From: Pseudomonas sp. PSE14
GTDB taxonomy: Bacteria > Pseudomonadota > Gammaproteobacteria > Pseudomonadales > Pseudomonadaceae
Direction: 5' to 3'
Assembly: GCF_029203285.1 (NCBI RefSeq)
Contig: NZ_CP115669.1
Coordinates: 1,054,001 to 1,118,000, forward strand
Length of the DNA: 64,000 bases
Shown here in pieces: positions 40,901 to 49,471 of this stretch. Both the position numbers and the translations under genes were made by a program. Below the pieces are notes generated by a model. The model was not told the origin of the DNA, ran no database searches, and worked only from the letters and a program-made list of their open reading frames with translations. The number at the start of each line of letters is the position of its first letter. Positions within the stretch are counted from its first letter, which is position 1.

Positions 40901-41617
40901 TCAGGGCATCTGCACTTCGATCGTGCCGTCGGCGCTGACCACGACCTGGCTGGTGCCGGCTTCGATTTCCTGCGCCGGGGCGCCGCCGTAGCTGTCGGCT
41001 TTCATTGCCGCCATGCGCATCACCGGCATCGGGCGCGGCGTACCGGAGGTGTTCAGGTTCAGACTGACCAGCTTGTAGCCCTTGCCGCCGAGCGCCTCGG
41101 TGAGTACCTGGGCGCGGGCCTTGAAGGCGCCCACGGCGTCTTTCATCAGCGCGTCTTCATTCTTCACCCGGGTGGCATCGGCGATGCTGAAGTTCATGCT
41201 GCCCATCTTCAACTTGCCGAGCAGGTCGGCGGTGAGCTGCGAGAGGGCGGCGAAATCGGCGCTCTCCAGGCGGATTTCCGCGCGCTCGCGCCAGGCGGTG
41301 ATTTTCTGGCCCTTGTCGTCATACACCGGGTAGCTGTTGCGGCTGCCCAGGCTGACGGTCACGCCCTTGACCTTGCGCGCCTGCTCCAGGGCGGCGTTCA
41401 GGGTGGTGGTGGTTTCGCCGGCCAGCTTGGCCGGATCGTTAGCTTGCCCTTCGGTGAACAGGGTCACGTGCATCAGGTCGTGGGCGACTTCCTGGCTGAC
41501 CTCGGCGCGCAGCGAAACCTGGTTGTAGCGAGGTTCGTCTGCCAGGGCTCCCAGGCTGGTGGCGCACAGGGCGATGGCGGCGGCGATGGCGGTGAAGGGT
41601 TTCTTCAGTACAGACAT
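40901..41617 (-). CDS. SIMPL-domain (DUF541) periplasmic protein, PA4495-like
   Basis: 238 residues. Signal peptide with cleavage near GALA-DEP (about residue 26); the rest is the SIMPL/DUF541 fold (VSLRAEVSQEVAHDLMHVTLFTEGQ at the start). Function of this family is unclear; members have been tied to oxidative stress and envelope quality. Divergent from roxS across 221 bp, the same place as PA4495 in PAO1. Confidence 0.9.
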   Translation of the reverse strand: MSVLKKPFTAIAAAIALCATSLGALADEPRYNQVSLRAEVSQEVAHDLMHVTLFTEGQANDPAKLAGETTTTLNAALEQARKVKGVTVSLGSRNSYPVYDDKGQKITAWRERAEIRLESADFAALSQLTADLLGKLKMGSMNFSIADATRVKNEDALMKDAVGAFKARAQVLTEALGGKGYKLVSLNLNTSGTPRPMPVMRMAAMKADSYGGAPAQEIEAGTSQVVVSADGTIEVQMP

Positions 41618-41838
41618 GGATGACTCCTTGCTCCAGAAAATGTCCCGGCCACAGCGTAGTAGAGGCTGTGGCGAGGACTGTCAGACCCTTTGACGGAGAT
41701 TCGTTCCCCAGAGGGTTAAGAGCGGGTGTCACCAATTGTTTCCGACCGCCAGGACCCGCGCTGGAGTATGCTGTGGCGCTATGCCGCATAAGTTGGAGGG
41801 GGCTCTTGGCTATACTCGCGCAAATTCCGGAATTCACC

Positions 41839-43095
41839 ATGCGCACACCGGTTTTCCAGCTTTCCGCCAGTCGTCAGAACCTCCTGCATCTGACGCTTAT
41901 CCGTATCCTCGTGCTTGCCGCCCAGGCCGGTTCCGTCGGGCTCGCCTACAAGGCCCAGCTGATCCAGCTGCCATGGCTGGCCCTGAGCGTGACCCTCGGC
42001 GTTTCCCTGGTGCTCTGCCTGGGCACCGCGCTGCGCCTGCGCGGTCCGTGGCCGGTGACCGAGCTGGAATATGCCGTCCAGCTGGCCTGCGACCTGCTTA
42101 TCCACAGCGTGCTGCTGTATTTCTCCGGCGGCTCCAGCAACCCCTTCGTTTCCTATTACCTGGTGCCGCTGACCATCGCCGCGGCGACCTTGCCCTGGCT
42201 CTACACCATCGTTCTCGCCGGCCTCGCACTGGCCAGCTACACCGTGCTGCTGGTGTGGTTCCACCCGTTGGAGATGGCCGCCGGGCAACGCGACAACCTG
42301 CTGGTCTATGGCATGTGGCTGAGCTTCGCCCTGGCCGCCGCGCTGATCACCTTCTTCGTGGCGCGCATGTCCGAATCGCTGCGCCGGCAGGAGCAATTGC
42401 AGGCTCAGCGCCGCGAGGAAGGCATGCGCGACCAGCAACTGCTCGCCGTGGCCACCCAGGCCGCCGGCGCCGCCCATGAACTGGGCACGCCGCTGGCGAC
42501 CATGAGCGTACTGCTCAAGGAATTGCGCCAGACCAATGCGGACCAGCCGCTGCTGCAGGAAGATCTCGCCCTGCTGCAGGAGCAGGTGAAGCTCTGCAAG
42601 GACACCCTGCAGCACCTGGTGCGCGCCGCCGAGGCCGATCGCCGGCAGGCGGTGGTCGAGCAGGGCGCCGACGAATGGGTGGACGCGGTTCTGCACCGCT
42701 GGCACCTGATGCGTCCGGAAGCCAGCTATCGCTACCAGACCCTCGGCAAGGGCAAGGCGCCGCGCATGGTTCCGCCCACCGACCTGAGCCAGGCGCTGCT
42801 CAACCTGCTGAACAACGCCACCGACGCCTGTCCGGACGACCTGGATGTTCGTCTGGACTGGGATGCCGGGGAAATCTGCCTGAGCATCCGCGACCAGGGG
42901 CCAGGCGTTCCACTGGCCATTGCCGAACAGCTCGGCAAGCCTTTCTTCACCACCAAGGGCAAGGGTTTCGGCCTCGGCCTGTTCCTCAGCCAGGCCAGCG
43001 TGACGCGGGCGGGCGGTACGGTGAAGTTGTACAACCATGAAGATGGCGGCACTCTGACGGAGTTGCGTCTGCCAAGAAGCTATGGCGTGGCTTGA
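41839..43095 (+). CDS. roxS: RoxS, RegB/PrrB-type redox sensor histidine kinase
   Basis: 418-residue inner-membrane kinase. Six hydrophobic segments in residues 15-175; the quinone-binding heptapeptide GGSSNPF of the RegB family is at 97-103. Phosphorylated H213 in GAAHELGTPLATMS, and C253 in VKLCKDTLQHL stands where RegB has its redox-active cysteine. The ATP-binding part has NLLNNATDAC and GKGFGLGLFLSQA. With RoxR it controls respiratory genes such as the cyanide-insensitive oxidase in P. aeruginosa. I chose the ATG at 41839; the frame is open 73 codons further up, into the divergent promoter. Confidence 0.95.
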   Translation: MRTPVFQLSASRQNLLHLTLIRILVLAAQAGSVGLAYKAQLIQLPWLALSVTLGVSLVLCLGTALRLRGPWPVTELEYAVQLACDLLIHSVLLYFSGGSSNPFVSYYLVPLTIAAATLPWLYTIVLAGLALASYTVLLVWFHPLEMAAGQRDNLLVYGMWLSFALAAALITFFVARMSESLRRQEQLQAQRREEGMRDQQLLAVATQAAGAAHELGTPLATMSVLLKELRQTNADQPLLQEDLALLQEQVKLCKDTLQHLVRAAEADRRQAVVEQGADEWVDAVLHRWHLMRPEASYRYQTLGKGKAPRMVPPTDLSQALLNLLNNATDACPDDLDVRLDWDAGEICLSIRDQGPGVPLAIAEQLGKPFFTTKGKGFGLGLFLSQASVTRAGGTVKLYNHEDGGTLTELRLPRSYGVA

Positions 43096-43119
43096 GGGCC
43101 ACGTCTGCGAGGAAGTCCC

Positions 43120-43680
43120 ATGAGCGAAGAGATCCAGTTCGAAGGCGAAGAGCAGCCCCACCTGTTGCTGGTGGACGACGATGCCACCTTTACCCGCGTC
43201 ATGGCCCGCGCCATGACCCGCCGCGGGCTGCGGGTGTCGGTCGCCAGCTCCGCCGAAGAAGGCCTGGCCCTGGCCAAGGAGGACCTGCCCGATTACGCCG
43301 TGCTCGACCTGAAGATGGACGGTGATTCCGGTCTGGTGCTGCTGCCCAAGCTGCTGGAGCTGGACCCCGAGATGCGGGTGGTGATCCTCACCGGTTACTC
43401 CAGCATCGCCACTGCAGTGGAGGCCATCAAGCGCGGCGCCACCAACTACCTGTGCAAGCCGGCCGACGCCGACGACGTGCTGACCGGGCTGCTGTCCGAG
43501 CACGCCAACCTGGATACCCTGGTGCCGGAAAACCCCATGTCGGTGGATCGCCTGCAGTGGGAACATATCCAGCGCGTACTGGCCGAGCACGACGGCAACA
43601 TCTCCGCGACCGCCCGTGCCCTGGGTATGCACCGGCGAACATTGCAGCGTAAGCTGCAGAAGCGCCCGGTGAGGCGTTAA
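43120..43680 (+). CDS. roxR: RoxR, RegA/PrrA-type response regulator
   Basis: 186 residues. Receiver domain with the acidic pair DD (19-20) and phospho-acceptor D63 in YAVLDLKMDGDSG, followed by a Pro-rich hinge and a C-terminal Fis-type HTH (GNISATARALGMHRRTLQRKLQKRP). Located 24 bp after roxS and ended by a terminator. Confidence 0.95.
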   Translation: MSEEIQFEGEEQPHLLLVDDDATFTRVMARAMTRRGLRVSVASSAEEGLALAKEDLPDYAVLDLKMDGDSGLVLLPKLLELDPEMRVVILTGYSSIATAVEAIKRGATNYLCKPADADDVLTGLLSEHANLDTLVPENPMSVDRLQWEHIQRVLAEHDGNISATARALGMHRRTLQRKLQKRPVRR

Positions 43681-43695
43681 GTAATCGATAACACG

Positions 43696-43726
43696 AGGAG
43701 CGCCAACTGAGCGCTCCTTTTATTTT
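43696..43726 (+). terminator. Rho-independent terminator of roxSR
   Basis: Stem AGGAGCGC (43696-43703) / GCGCTCCT (43711-43718) followed by TTTATTTT, 15 bp after the roxR stop. Confidence 0.9.
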
Positions 43727-43747
43727 CAGCCGTGCGAGCTTGATTCC

Positions 43748-45481
43748 ATGACCGACAGCGCCGAATACCGCGCGGCGAACGACGCCGTTCGCAGCCATTT
43801 CTTCCACCGGGTCTGGCAACTCACCGCGCCCTACTGGCGCAGCGAAGAAAAGGGTACGGCCTGGCTGCTGCTGATCGTGGTGATCGCGCTGTCGCTGGTC
43901 GGCGTGGCCCTCAGCGTCTGGCTCAACAGCTGGTATCGCGACTTCTACAACGCCCTGCAGAACAAGGACCTGAAGAGTTTCATCCACCTGATGCTGATGT
44001 TCTGCGGCATTGCGGCGGTGTTCATTCTCACGGCGGTCTATCGCCTGTACCTGACTCAGATGCTCACCATCCGCTGGCGCCGCTGGCTGACGGAGAAGCA
44101 CTTCGCCGCCTGGCTGGGGGACAAGAACTACTACCGCCTGGAGCAGCGCGGTCACACCGACAACCCCGACCAGCGTCTCTCCGAAGACCTCAACAGCTTC
44201 ACCGACACCACCCTGACCCTTGGCCTGGGCCTGATCCGCAACCTGGTCAGCCTGGTGTCCTTCTCGGTGATCCTCTGGGGCGTGTCCGGCAGCATCGAGC
44301 TGTTCGGCATCACCATCCCCGGCTACATGTTCTGGGCCGCGCTGCTCTACGCGGCGGTCGGCAGCTGGCTGACCCACCTGATCGCCCGTCGCCTGATCGG
44401 CCTGAACAACCGCCAGCAGCGCTTCGAGGCGGACCTGCGTTTCGGCCTGGTGCGGGTGCGCGAGAACGCCGAGAGCATCGCCCTGTACAACGGCGAGGCC
44501 AACGAGAACGAACGGCTGATGACGCGCTTCCGCAATGTCTGGGGCAATTTCTGGGAACTGATGAAAGTCCAGAAGCGCCTGACCTTCTTCAGTTCCGGCT
44601 ACGCGCAGATCGCCACCGTGTTTCCCTTCATCGTTGCCGCTCCGCGCTATTTCTCCGGGCAGATCCAGCTCGGCGAACTCATGCAGATCAACTCGGCATT
44701 CGGCAACGTGCAGGACGGTCTGAGCTGGTTCATCGATGCCTATGCCAGTCTCGCCACCTGGCGCGCTACCTGTGACCGTCTGCTGAGCTTCCGTGGCGCG
44801 ATGGCCGAGACGGCCAACGAATCGGCCAATATCGACGTGCGCAAGAGCGGCGACAACCTGCAATTGCAGAACCTCAGCCTGAGCCTCGGCAGCGGCCGCG
44901 AGCTGCTGGAGCCGGCCAGTCTGGTGGTGAACCCCGGTGAACACGTGCTGATCGGCGGACCCTCCGGTGGCGGCAAGAGCACCCTGCTGCGCGCGATGAG
45001 CGGTCTGTGGCGCTACGGCAGTGGTGTGGTGCAGATGCCCGAGGCGCGCTGCCTGTTCGTGCCGCAGAAGCCCTACCTGCCGATCGGCACCCTGGTGCAG
45101 GCGCTGAGCTACCCGGAACAGCCCGACCAGCACAGCGTCGAGCGACTCCAGGAAGTCCTGCGCCTGTGCCGCCTGGAGGCGCTGGTCCCGCGCCTGGACG
45201 AAGCCGATCACTGGCAGCGGGTGCTGTCCCCCGGCGAGCAGCAACGCCTGGCCATCGCCCGCGCCTTGCTCTACTCCCCAAGCTGGCTGTTCCTCGACGA
45301 GGCCACCTCGGCCCTGGACGAGGCCGACGAAGCGGCGGTTTATCAGGTGCTGTTGGAACAACTGCCGGGCGTCACCCTGATCAGCATCGGCCACCGTGGC
45401 AGCCTCAAGCGTTTCCACCCCAGGCAGTTGCGTCTGGAAGATCGCCGGCTGCGGGAAATGGAGGCGGTACTGCCGGCCTGA
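43748..45481 (+). CDS. YddA/SbmA-like ABC transporter (fused permease-ATPase)
   Basis: 577 residues. N-terminal membrane domain of the SbmA/BacA/ABCD type (about 35-300; LNSWYRDFYNALQNKD and FNNRQQRFEADLRF-like EAA region GLNNRQQRFEADLRFG), then an ATPase with Walker A GGPSGGGKST, signature LSPGEQQR and Walker B WLFLDEATSALD. Relatives move peptides, cobalamin or acyl compounds; E. coli YddA has no settled substrate. The signature LSPGE is usual for this subgroup. As I remember PAO1, it is absent between roxR and magA there. Confidence 0.9.
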   Translation: MTDSAEYRAANDAVRSHFFHRVWQLTAPYWRSEEKGTAWLLLIVVIALSLVGVALSVWLNSWYRDFYNALQNKDLKSFIHLMLMFCGIAAVFILTAVYRLYLTQMLTIRWRRWLTEKHFAAWLGDKNYYRLEQRGHTDNPDQRLSEDLNSFTDTTLTLGLGLIRNLVSLVSFSVILWGVSGSIELFGITIPGYMFWAALLYAAVGSWLTHLIARRLIGLNNRQQRFEADLRFGLVRVRENAESIALYNGEANENERLMTRFRNVWGNFWELMKVQKRLTFFSSGYAQIATVFPFIVAAPRYFSGQIQLGELMQINSAFGNVQDGLSWFIDAYASLATWRATCDRLLSFRGAMAETANESANIDVRKSGDNLQLQNLSLSLGSGRELLEPASLVVNPGEHVLIGGPSGGGKSTLLRAMSGLWRYGSGVVQMPEARCLFVPQKPYLPIGTLVQALSYPEQPDQHSVERLQEVLRLCRLEALVPRLDEADHWQRVLSPGEQQRLAIARALLYSPSWLFLDEATSALDEADEAAVYQVLLEQLPGVTLISIGHRGSLKRFHPRQLRLEDRRLREMEAVLPA

Positions 45482-45672
45482 TGGCAGTTTGATTCCCTGG
45501 CAGAGTGTGATCTGGTTAGTAAGAAACGTCTGAAAGTTATCTCAAAAGGGATTATTTCTTCTTAATTTCTTACATTTTCCAGTGTTTAGTCGCTGCGAAA
45601 TTTTCAATAACAGGTACCCTGTGCGCCCCGGCCGGGCTCTGCCCGGCTTCACGGCAGTTCAACGGTACCGTC

Positions 45673-46641
45673 ATGAAGTCCCTTTCCCCGTCACGGCAGG
45701 CCCTGACCCGCTCGGACCTGCGTCTGGTCGATCCGCGCCGGCTCCTGCTGGGGGCTGCCTGCGTGTCGCTGGTGGTGGCCGTTGCGGCTTTTGCCGGCGG
45801 TATCTGGGTGGGGCGTGCCCATGTCGAGCCCGCAGCGCAACCCGTCGTTCAGGCCGAAAGCAGTGCCGAGGAGCCGGAAGAGCGCTTTGCCGCCGAGCGT
45901 ATCGGCCAACTGTCCGGGCGCCTGCAGGTGCTGGAAAAGGACGCCGCCTACCTGCTGCAGGCCGTCGACAGCCATGAAGAGATCGCCCGCAAGCTGTCGA
46001 AGCTCGATCCCGCGCTGGCTCCGCAGGCCAAGGCGCCTGCGGCCCGGCATCCGGTTGACGGCGAGGGTGGCATCCTGCTGCCGCCGCGCCCCTGCGCCGA
46101 GCCACTGCCGTCGGCCGATATCGAGCAGAACGAGCGTTCCGCCCGCTGCCTGCGTCGCGTCTTCGATCAACTGATGGACCAGGTTGCCCGGCGCAGCGCC
46201 GATTTCATGGCCATCCCGGCCCGCCGGCCGATGGAGGACGCGCGCCTGGGCTCGCCCTTCGGCAACCGTGTCGACCCCTTCAATCGCCGCCTGGCCTTCC
46301 ATTCCGGCCAGGACTTCTCGGCCCCCACGGGCAGTCCGATTCACGCCGCCGCCGGCGGTCGCGTGATCGTCGCCGACCGTAATCCCTCCTATGGCAACCG
46401 TGTCGAAATCGACCATGGCAATGGCCTGGTGACTCGCTACGCCCACGCCTCGAAGCTGCTGGTGAAGGTGGGCGATGTCGTGCTGCCGGGGCAGGAGATC
46501 GCCAAGGTGGGCTCCACAGGGCGGTCCACCGGGCCGCACCTGCATTTCGAGGTGCTCTACCACGGTGAGTTCGTCGACCCGCAGAACTTCCTCTCTCTGG
46601 GCGGCATGGAGATCGACAGTGATGGCCTGGCCTCGGACTAG
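45673..46641 (+). CDS. M23-family peptidoglycan endopeptidase, membrane anchored
   Basis: 322 residues. One N-terminal membrane helix (LLLGAACVSLVVAVAAFAGG, about 29-48), a coiled-coil-like stretch (about 75-115), then an M23/LytM domain. Zinc ligands H210 and D214 (HSGQDFS) and H289, H291 (HLHFEV) are present, so it should be active in cutting peptide cross-links. An AT-rich 120-bp stretch upstream (45510-45620) probably holds its promoter. The next gene overlaps its 3' end, then a bactofilin gene. M23 enzymes paired with bactofilins shape the cell in Helicobacter and Myxococcus. Confidence 0.92.
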   Translation: MKSLSPSRQALTRSDLRLVDPRRLLLGAACVSLVVAVAAFAGGIWVGRAHVEPAAQPVVQAESSAEEPEERFAAERIGQLSGRLQVLEKDAAYLLQAVDSHEEIARKLSKLDPALAPQAKAPAARHPVDGEGGILLPPRPCAEPLPSADIEQNERSARCLRRVFDQLMDQVARRSADFMAIPARRPMEDARLGSPFGNRVDPFNRRLAFHSGQDFSAPTGSPIHAAAGGRVIVADRNPSYGNRVEIDHGNGLVTRYAHASKLLVKVGDVVLPGQEIAKVGSTGRSTGPHLHFEVLYHGEFVDPQNFLSLGGMEIDSDGLASD

Positions 46642-46990
46642 GAAACCTTCCACGCGGGACCTGCTGCGTGCCGAACACCAGCCCCACGTTCCACGCAGCC
46701 AGGCTCGGGTGGGGATGATTGCCCTGCTGTTCTGCGTTGCCCTGGCCGCGGCGCTGGTGGGGGCCTACCTGCTGCGTACGCACGATGATGGGCAGGCGCG
46801 CCAGCGTATCGAGGCGCTGGAAGCGGAGAACGCCAGCCTGACCGCAGCGCTGGAGGAGCGGCGCCTGCAAGGCGAAGAGGACCAGGCCAATCGCGAGCAA
46901 CTGATGCGCCGGATCGACGCGATGTCCGCCGAGATCAAGAAACTGAAAACTGAGCTGGCCTTTTTCCGCCAGCAGAAACCTGGCAAGTAG
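46622..46990 (+). CDS. Small membrane-anchored coiled-coil protein
   Basis: 122 residues, not recognised by family. Basic N-terminus, one membrane helix (VGMIALLFCVALAAALVGAYLL, about 31-52), then a coiled coil (RQRIEALEAENASLTAALEE to KKLKTELAFFRQQ). It overlaps the M23 gene by 20 bp, so translation is coupled, and the bactofilin starts 17 bp after it. The topology resembles divisome or elongasome linkers. A start at MIALLF (46715) would lose the basic tail. Likely the membrane link between endopeptidase and bactofilin. Confidence 0.82.
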   Translation: MAWPRTRKPSTRDLLRAEHQPHVPRSQARVGMIALLFCVALAAALVGAYLLRTHDDGQARQRIEALEAENASLTAALEERRLQGEEDQANREQLMRRIDAMSAEIKKLKTELAFFRQQKPGK

Positions 46991-47007
46991 TCCCTCGAGG
47001 AGGACAG

Positions 47008-47442
47008 ATGTTCGGCAACAGCAAAAAGAAGGCGCCGCAGGTGTCGGTGGACAAGTTCTCCAGCCTGCTGTCGGGCAATGTCTCATTGGTAGGGGACTTG
47101 CAGTTCGAGGATGGCCTGAAGATCCTCGGTACCGTGAGGGGCAATGTCAGCCACAAACCGGGCGCGGCTAGCTTGCTGGCGCTGAGTGCGGAGGGGCGGA
47201 TCGAGGGCAACGTGAGCAGTTACGACGCCCTGATCGACGGTACCATCATCGGCGACCTCCATGTCGAGCATCTGCTGGAGCTGCACTCCAATGCCCGTGT
47301 CGTCGGCAACATCCAGTACCGCCAGCTGAGCATGGAGAATGGCGCCACCGTGGATGGCAAGCTGACCCGCCTGGCCGATGGCGAAGCCCCCAAGCCGCTG
47401 GAGCTGCCCGCGCCGGTGCGCGAAGAGGCAGCCGAGGCCTGA
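47008..47442 (+). CDS. Bactofilin (CcmA family)
   Basis: 144 residues. Central bactofilin beta-helix with the repeating G-x-(I/V)-x-G pattern (ILGTVRGNVSHKPGAASLLA, GRIEGNVSSYDALIDGTIIGD) between short disordered ends. Bactofilins polymerise without nucleotide into filaments on the inner membrane and position cell-wall enzymes. The upstream M23 gene supports this. GAGGA lies before the ATG. Confidence 0.93.
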   Translation: MFGNSKKKAPQVSVDKFSSLLSGNVSLVGDLQFEDGLKILGTVRGNVSHKPGAASLLALSAEGRIEGNVSSYDALIDGTIIGDLHVEHLLELHSNARVVGNIQYRQLSMENGATVDGKLTRLADGEAPKPLELPAPVREEAAEA

Positions 47443-47511
47443 TTTGCCCCGACGGGACCGGTACTTAGCTTGCTATGATTACCCTTCCCACCGTCCTGAA
47501 CGTTCCGCCTC

Positions 47512-48453
47512 ATGCTCGCTCTCCTGCTCCAGACCTTCGGCATCACCGCCCCGGTCTTCGCCATGCTGTTCCTCGGAGTGCTGCTGCGCCGCGTGGGGGC
47601 GATCAATCCGGAGTTCATCCAGACCGCCTCGGCACTGGTGTTCAATGCCACCATGCCGGCGATGCTGTTTCTCGGCATCTACCACTCCGACCTGCACAGC
47701 GCGGCGCGCCCGGCGCTCCTGCTGTACTTCTGCGTGGCGACCCTGGTGGGCTTCCTGCTCGCCTGGGGTTGGTCGATCTGGCGCGTGCCCCGCGCAGACC
47801 GCGGCGTCTACACGCAGGGCGCGTTTCGCGGCAACAACGGCATCATCGGCCTGGCGCTGGCCACCAACCTCTACGGTGACCACGGCCTGGCGTTGGGCTC
47901 CGTTCTCGCCGCCCTGGTGATCCTCTGCTACAACACGCTCTCGTCGGTGGTGCTGGCGATCTACAGCCCGAGCATGAAGTCCGACCCCTGGAGCATCTTC
48001 AAGAGCGTGCTGCGCAACCCGCTGATCCTCGGCGTGCTGGCGGCGCTGCCGTTCTCCTGGCTGCAGATCGCGCTGCCGGCCTGGTTGCTGACCTCTGCCG
48101 ACTACTTTGCCCAGATGACCCTGCCGCTGGCGCTGATCTGCATCGGCGGTACCTTGTCGCTGGCGTCACTGCGGGAAAGCGGCGGCGTCGCGCTCAGTGC
48201 AAGCCTGATGAAGATGGTCTGGCTGCCGCTGGTCTGCACCGTCGGCGCCTGGTCCTATGGGTTTCGTGGTGCAGAGCTGGGCGTACTCTTCCTCTACTTC
48301 GCCAGCCCGACGGCGGCCGCCAGCTTCGTCATGGCCCGTGCGGCGAACGGCAACCATGAGCTGGCCGCCTCGATCATCGTGATCACTACCTTGGCGGCAG
48401 CGGTAACCACCAATATCGGCATCTTCCTGTTGCAGTGGGGCGGCTGGATGTAA
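47512..48453 (+). CDS. AEC-family (auxin efflux carrier-like) transporter
   Basis: 313-residue inner-membrane protein with about ten helices. Family motifs: RGNNGIIGLALATNLYG in the middle and PTAAASFVMARAANGN near the end. Members carry organic acids such as malate or malonate. It follows the bactofilin after 69 bp; whether it is co-transcribed is unclear, and I see no functional link. Confidence 0.9.
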   Translation: MLALLLQTFGITAPVFAMLFLGVLLRRVGAINPEFIQTASALVFNATMPAMLFLGIYHSDLHSAARPALLLYFCVATLVGFLLAWGWSIWRVPRADRGVYTQGAFRGNNGIIGLALATNLYGDHGLALGSVLAALVILCYNTLSSVVLAIYSPSMKSDPWSIFKSVLRNPLILGVLAALPFSWLQIALPAWLLTSADYFAQMTLPLALICIGGTLSLASLRESGGVALSASLMKMVWLPLVCTVGAWSYGFRGAELGVLFLYFASPTAAASFVMARAANGNHELAASIIVITTLAAAVTTNIGIFLLQWGGWM

Positions 48454-48502
48454 TCGCCGACGAGGCGTATTTGCGGATCGCCGAAGTGCGACAAATATGA
48501 AG

Positions 48503-48619
48503 AGTCTTGTAAGACTTTGCTGAAAGACAGCACTGTGCCGCCAAGACGCAGTGAAGTTCATTTATTCGTTGTACAAGAACGGTTACATTTGGCGATCTTC
48601 TGCACGATCAAGGATTGTT
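48503..48619 (+). promoter_or_regulatory. magA promoter and leader with palindrome and possible RsmA site
   Basis: The palindrome AGTCTT-GT-AAGACT (48503-48516) lies about 105 bp before the magA start. Just before the start, ATCAAGGATTGT (48607-48618) resembles the RsmA/CsrA site (ACARGGAUGU) and overlaps the ribosome site AAGGA. The mag operon in P. aeruginosa is under Gac/Rsm control, which fits. No clear -35/-10 pair is assigned. Confidence 0.4.
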
Positions 48620-48620
48620 C

Positions 48621-49433
48621 ATGCACCCCACACGCCGGATTCTGTGTGCCGCCTTCTGCCTGCCGGCCTGTCTGCTGGCGGCCGTGGTCGCTGCCGAGCC
48701 GGGTGCCGAGCTGAACAGCCCAACCGCCGGCTGGCGCTATTCCGGCCTGACCGATGATCCCAGCGTGCCCCGCGTGGCCTATCCCACGCCGCCCATCGAC
48801 CGTGGTGGCGTGCGCGGCCGCAGCCTGATCGAAGGCCACCTGCGTGAAGTGTCCGGCGTCGACCGTGCCCAGCGCCTGGTGGTCAACGGCAATCCGCTCC
48901 CTCTGTATACCGACGCCGAAGGCAAGTTCGTCCGCCCTTACAATTTCGGCGCGGGCAGCAACAGCGTCGCGGTGAGCAGCGACCAGGGCAAATCCCTCAA
49001 GCGCCTCCAGTTCTATGAGGCCAACAACAGCCGCGTGCCGCCGCGCATCCGCCTGGCGCTGGGCTGGAACGACCCCAAGGCGGAACTCGACCTGCATATC
49101 GTTACACCCGACGGCCAGCATGCCTTCTGGGCCCATCCTCGCCTGAGCAACGGCGGTGGCCTCGACCCGGACGGCGTCGACGGCCCCGGCCCGGAAATGT
49201 TCACCATGGCCGCGCCGCTGCACGGCACCTACCTGGTCTACGTGAACTACTGGGGCAACTACAGCGCCAGCCAGGGTTACAACTTCCAGGAAGGCAACCA
49301 TGAGCAGGACGTGATCACCGCCGAGATCAACCTGGTGTTCAACGAAAATACCGTCAACGAGAAGCGCGAGACCTTCGTGGTGCCCATGCGCACCATCGGT
49401 GATCTGGTGCTGGTGAAGACCTTCAACTACTGA
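48621..49433 (+). CDS. magA: MagA, DUF2135 (YfaP-like) periplasmic protein
   Basis: 270 residues. Signal peptide with cleavage near VVAAEPG (about residue 24), then a DUF2135 beta-sandwich region with ALGWNDPKAELDLHIVTPDG and GTYLVYVNYWGNY. It is a paralogue of MagF at the operon's other end. First gene of the mag operon; AAGGA lies 6 bp before the ATG at 48621. MagA is reported to associate with the macroglobulin MagD in P. aeruginosa. Confidence 0.9.
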   Translation: MHPTRRILCAAFCLPACLLAAVVAAEPGAELNSPTAGWRYSGLTDDPSVPRVAYPTPPIDRGGVRGRSLIEGHLREVSGVDRAQRLVVNGNPLPLYTDAEGKFVRPYNFGAGSNSVAVSSDQGKSLKRLQFYEANNSRVPPRIRLALGWNDPKAELDLHIVTPDGQHAFWAHPRLSNGGGLDPDGVDGPGPEMFTMAAPLHGTYLVYVNYWGNYSASQGYNFQEGNHEQDVITAEINLVFNENTVNEKRETFVVPMRTIGDLVLVKTFNY

Positions 49434-49471
49434 ATTCGCCCCTCGCAGGGATGACACGGGACAAGCGATCC

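Noticed and set aside
41620..41838. Longer N-terminus for RoxS
   Set aside because: The added 73 residues are unlike RegB-type kinases and overlap the divergent promoter of the SIMPL gene.
45482..45672. AT-rich patch as a sign of horizontal transfer or a small gene
   Set aside because: Only about 100 bp is AT-rich and no frame is supported; a promoter region for the M23 gene is the simpler reading.
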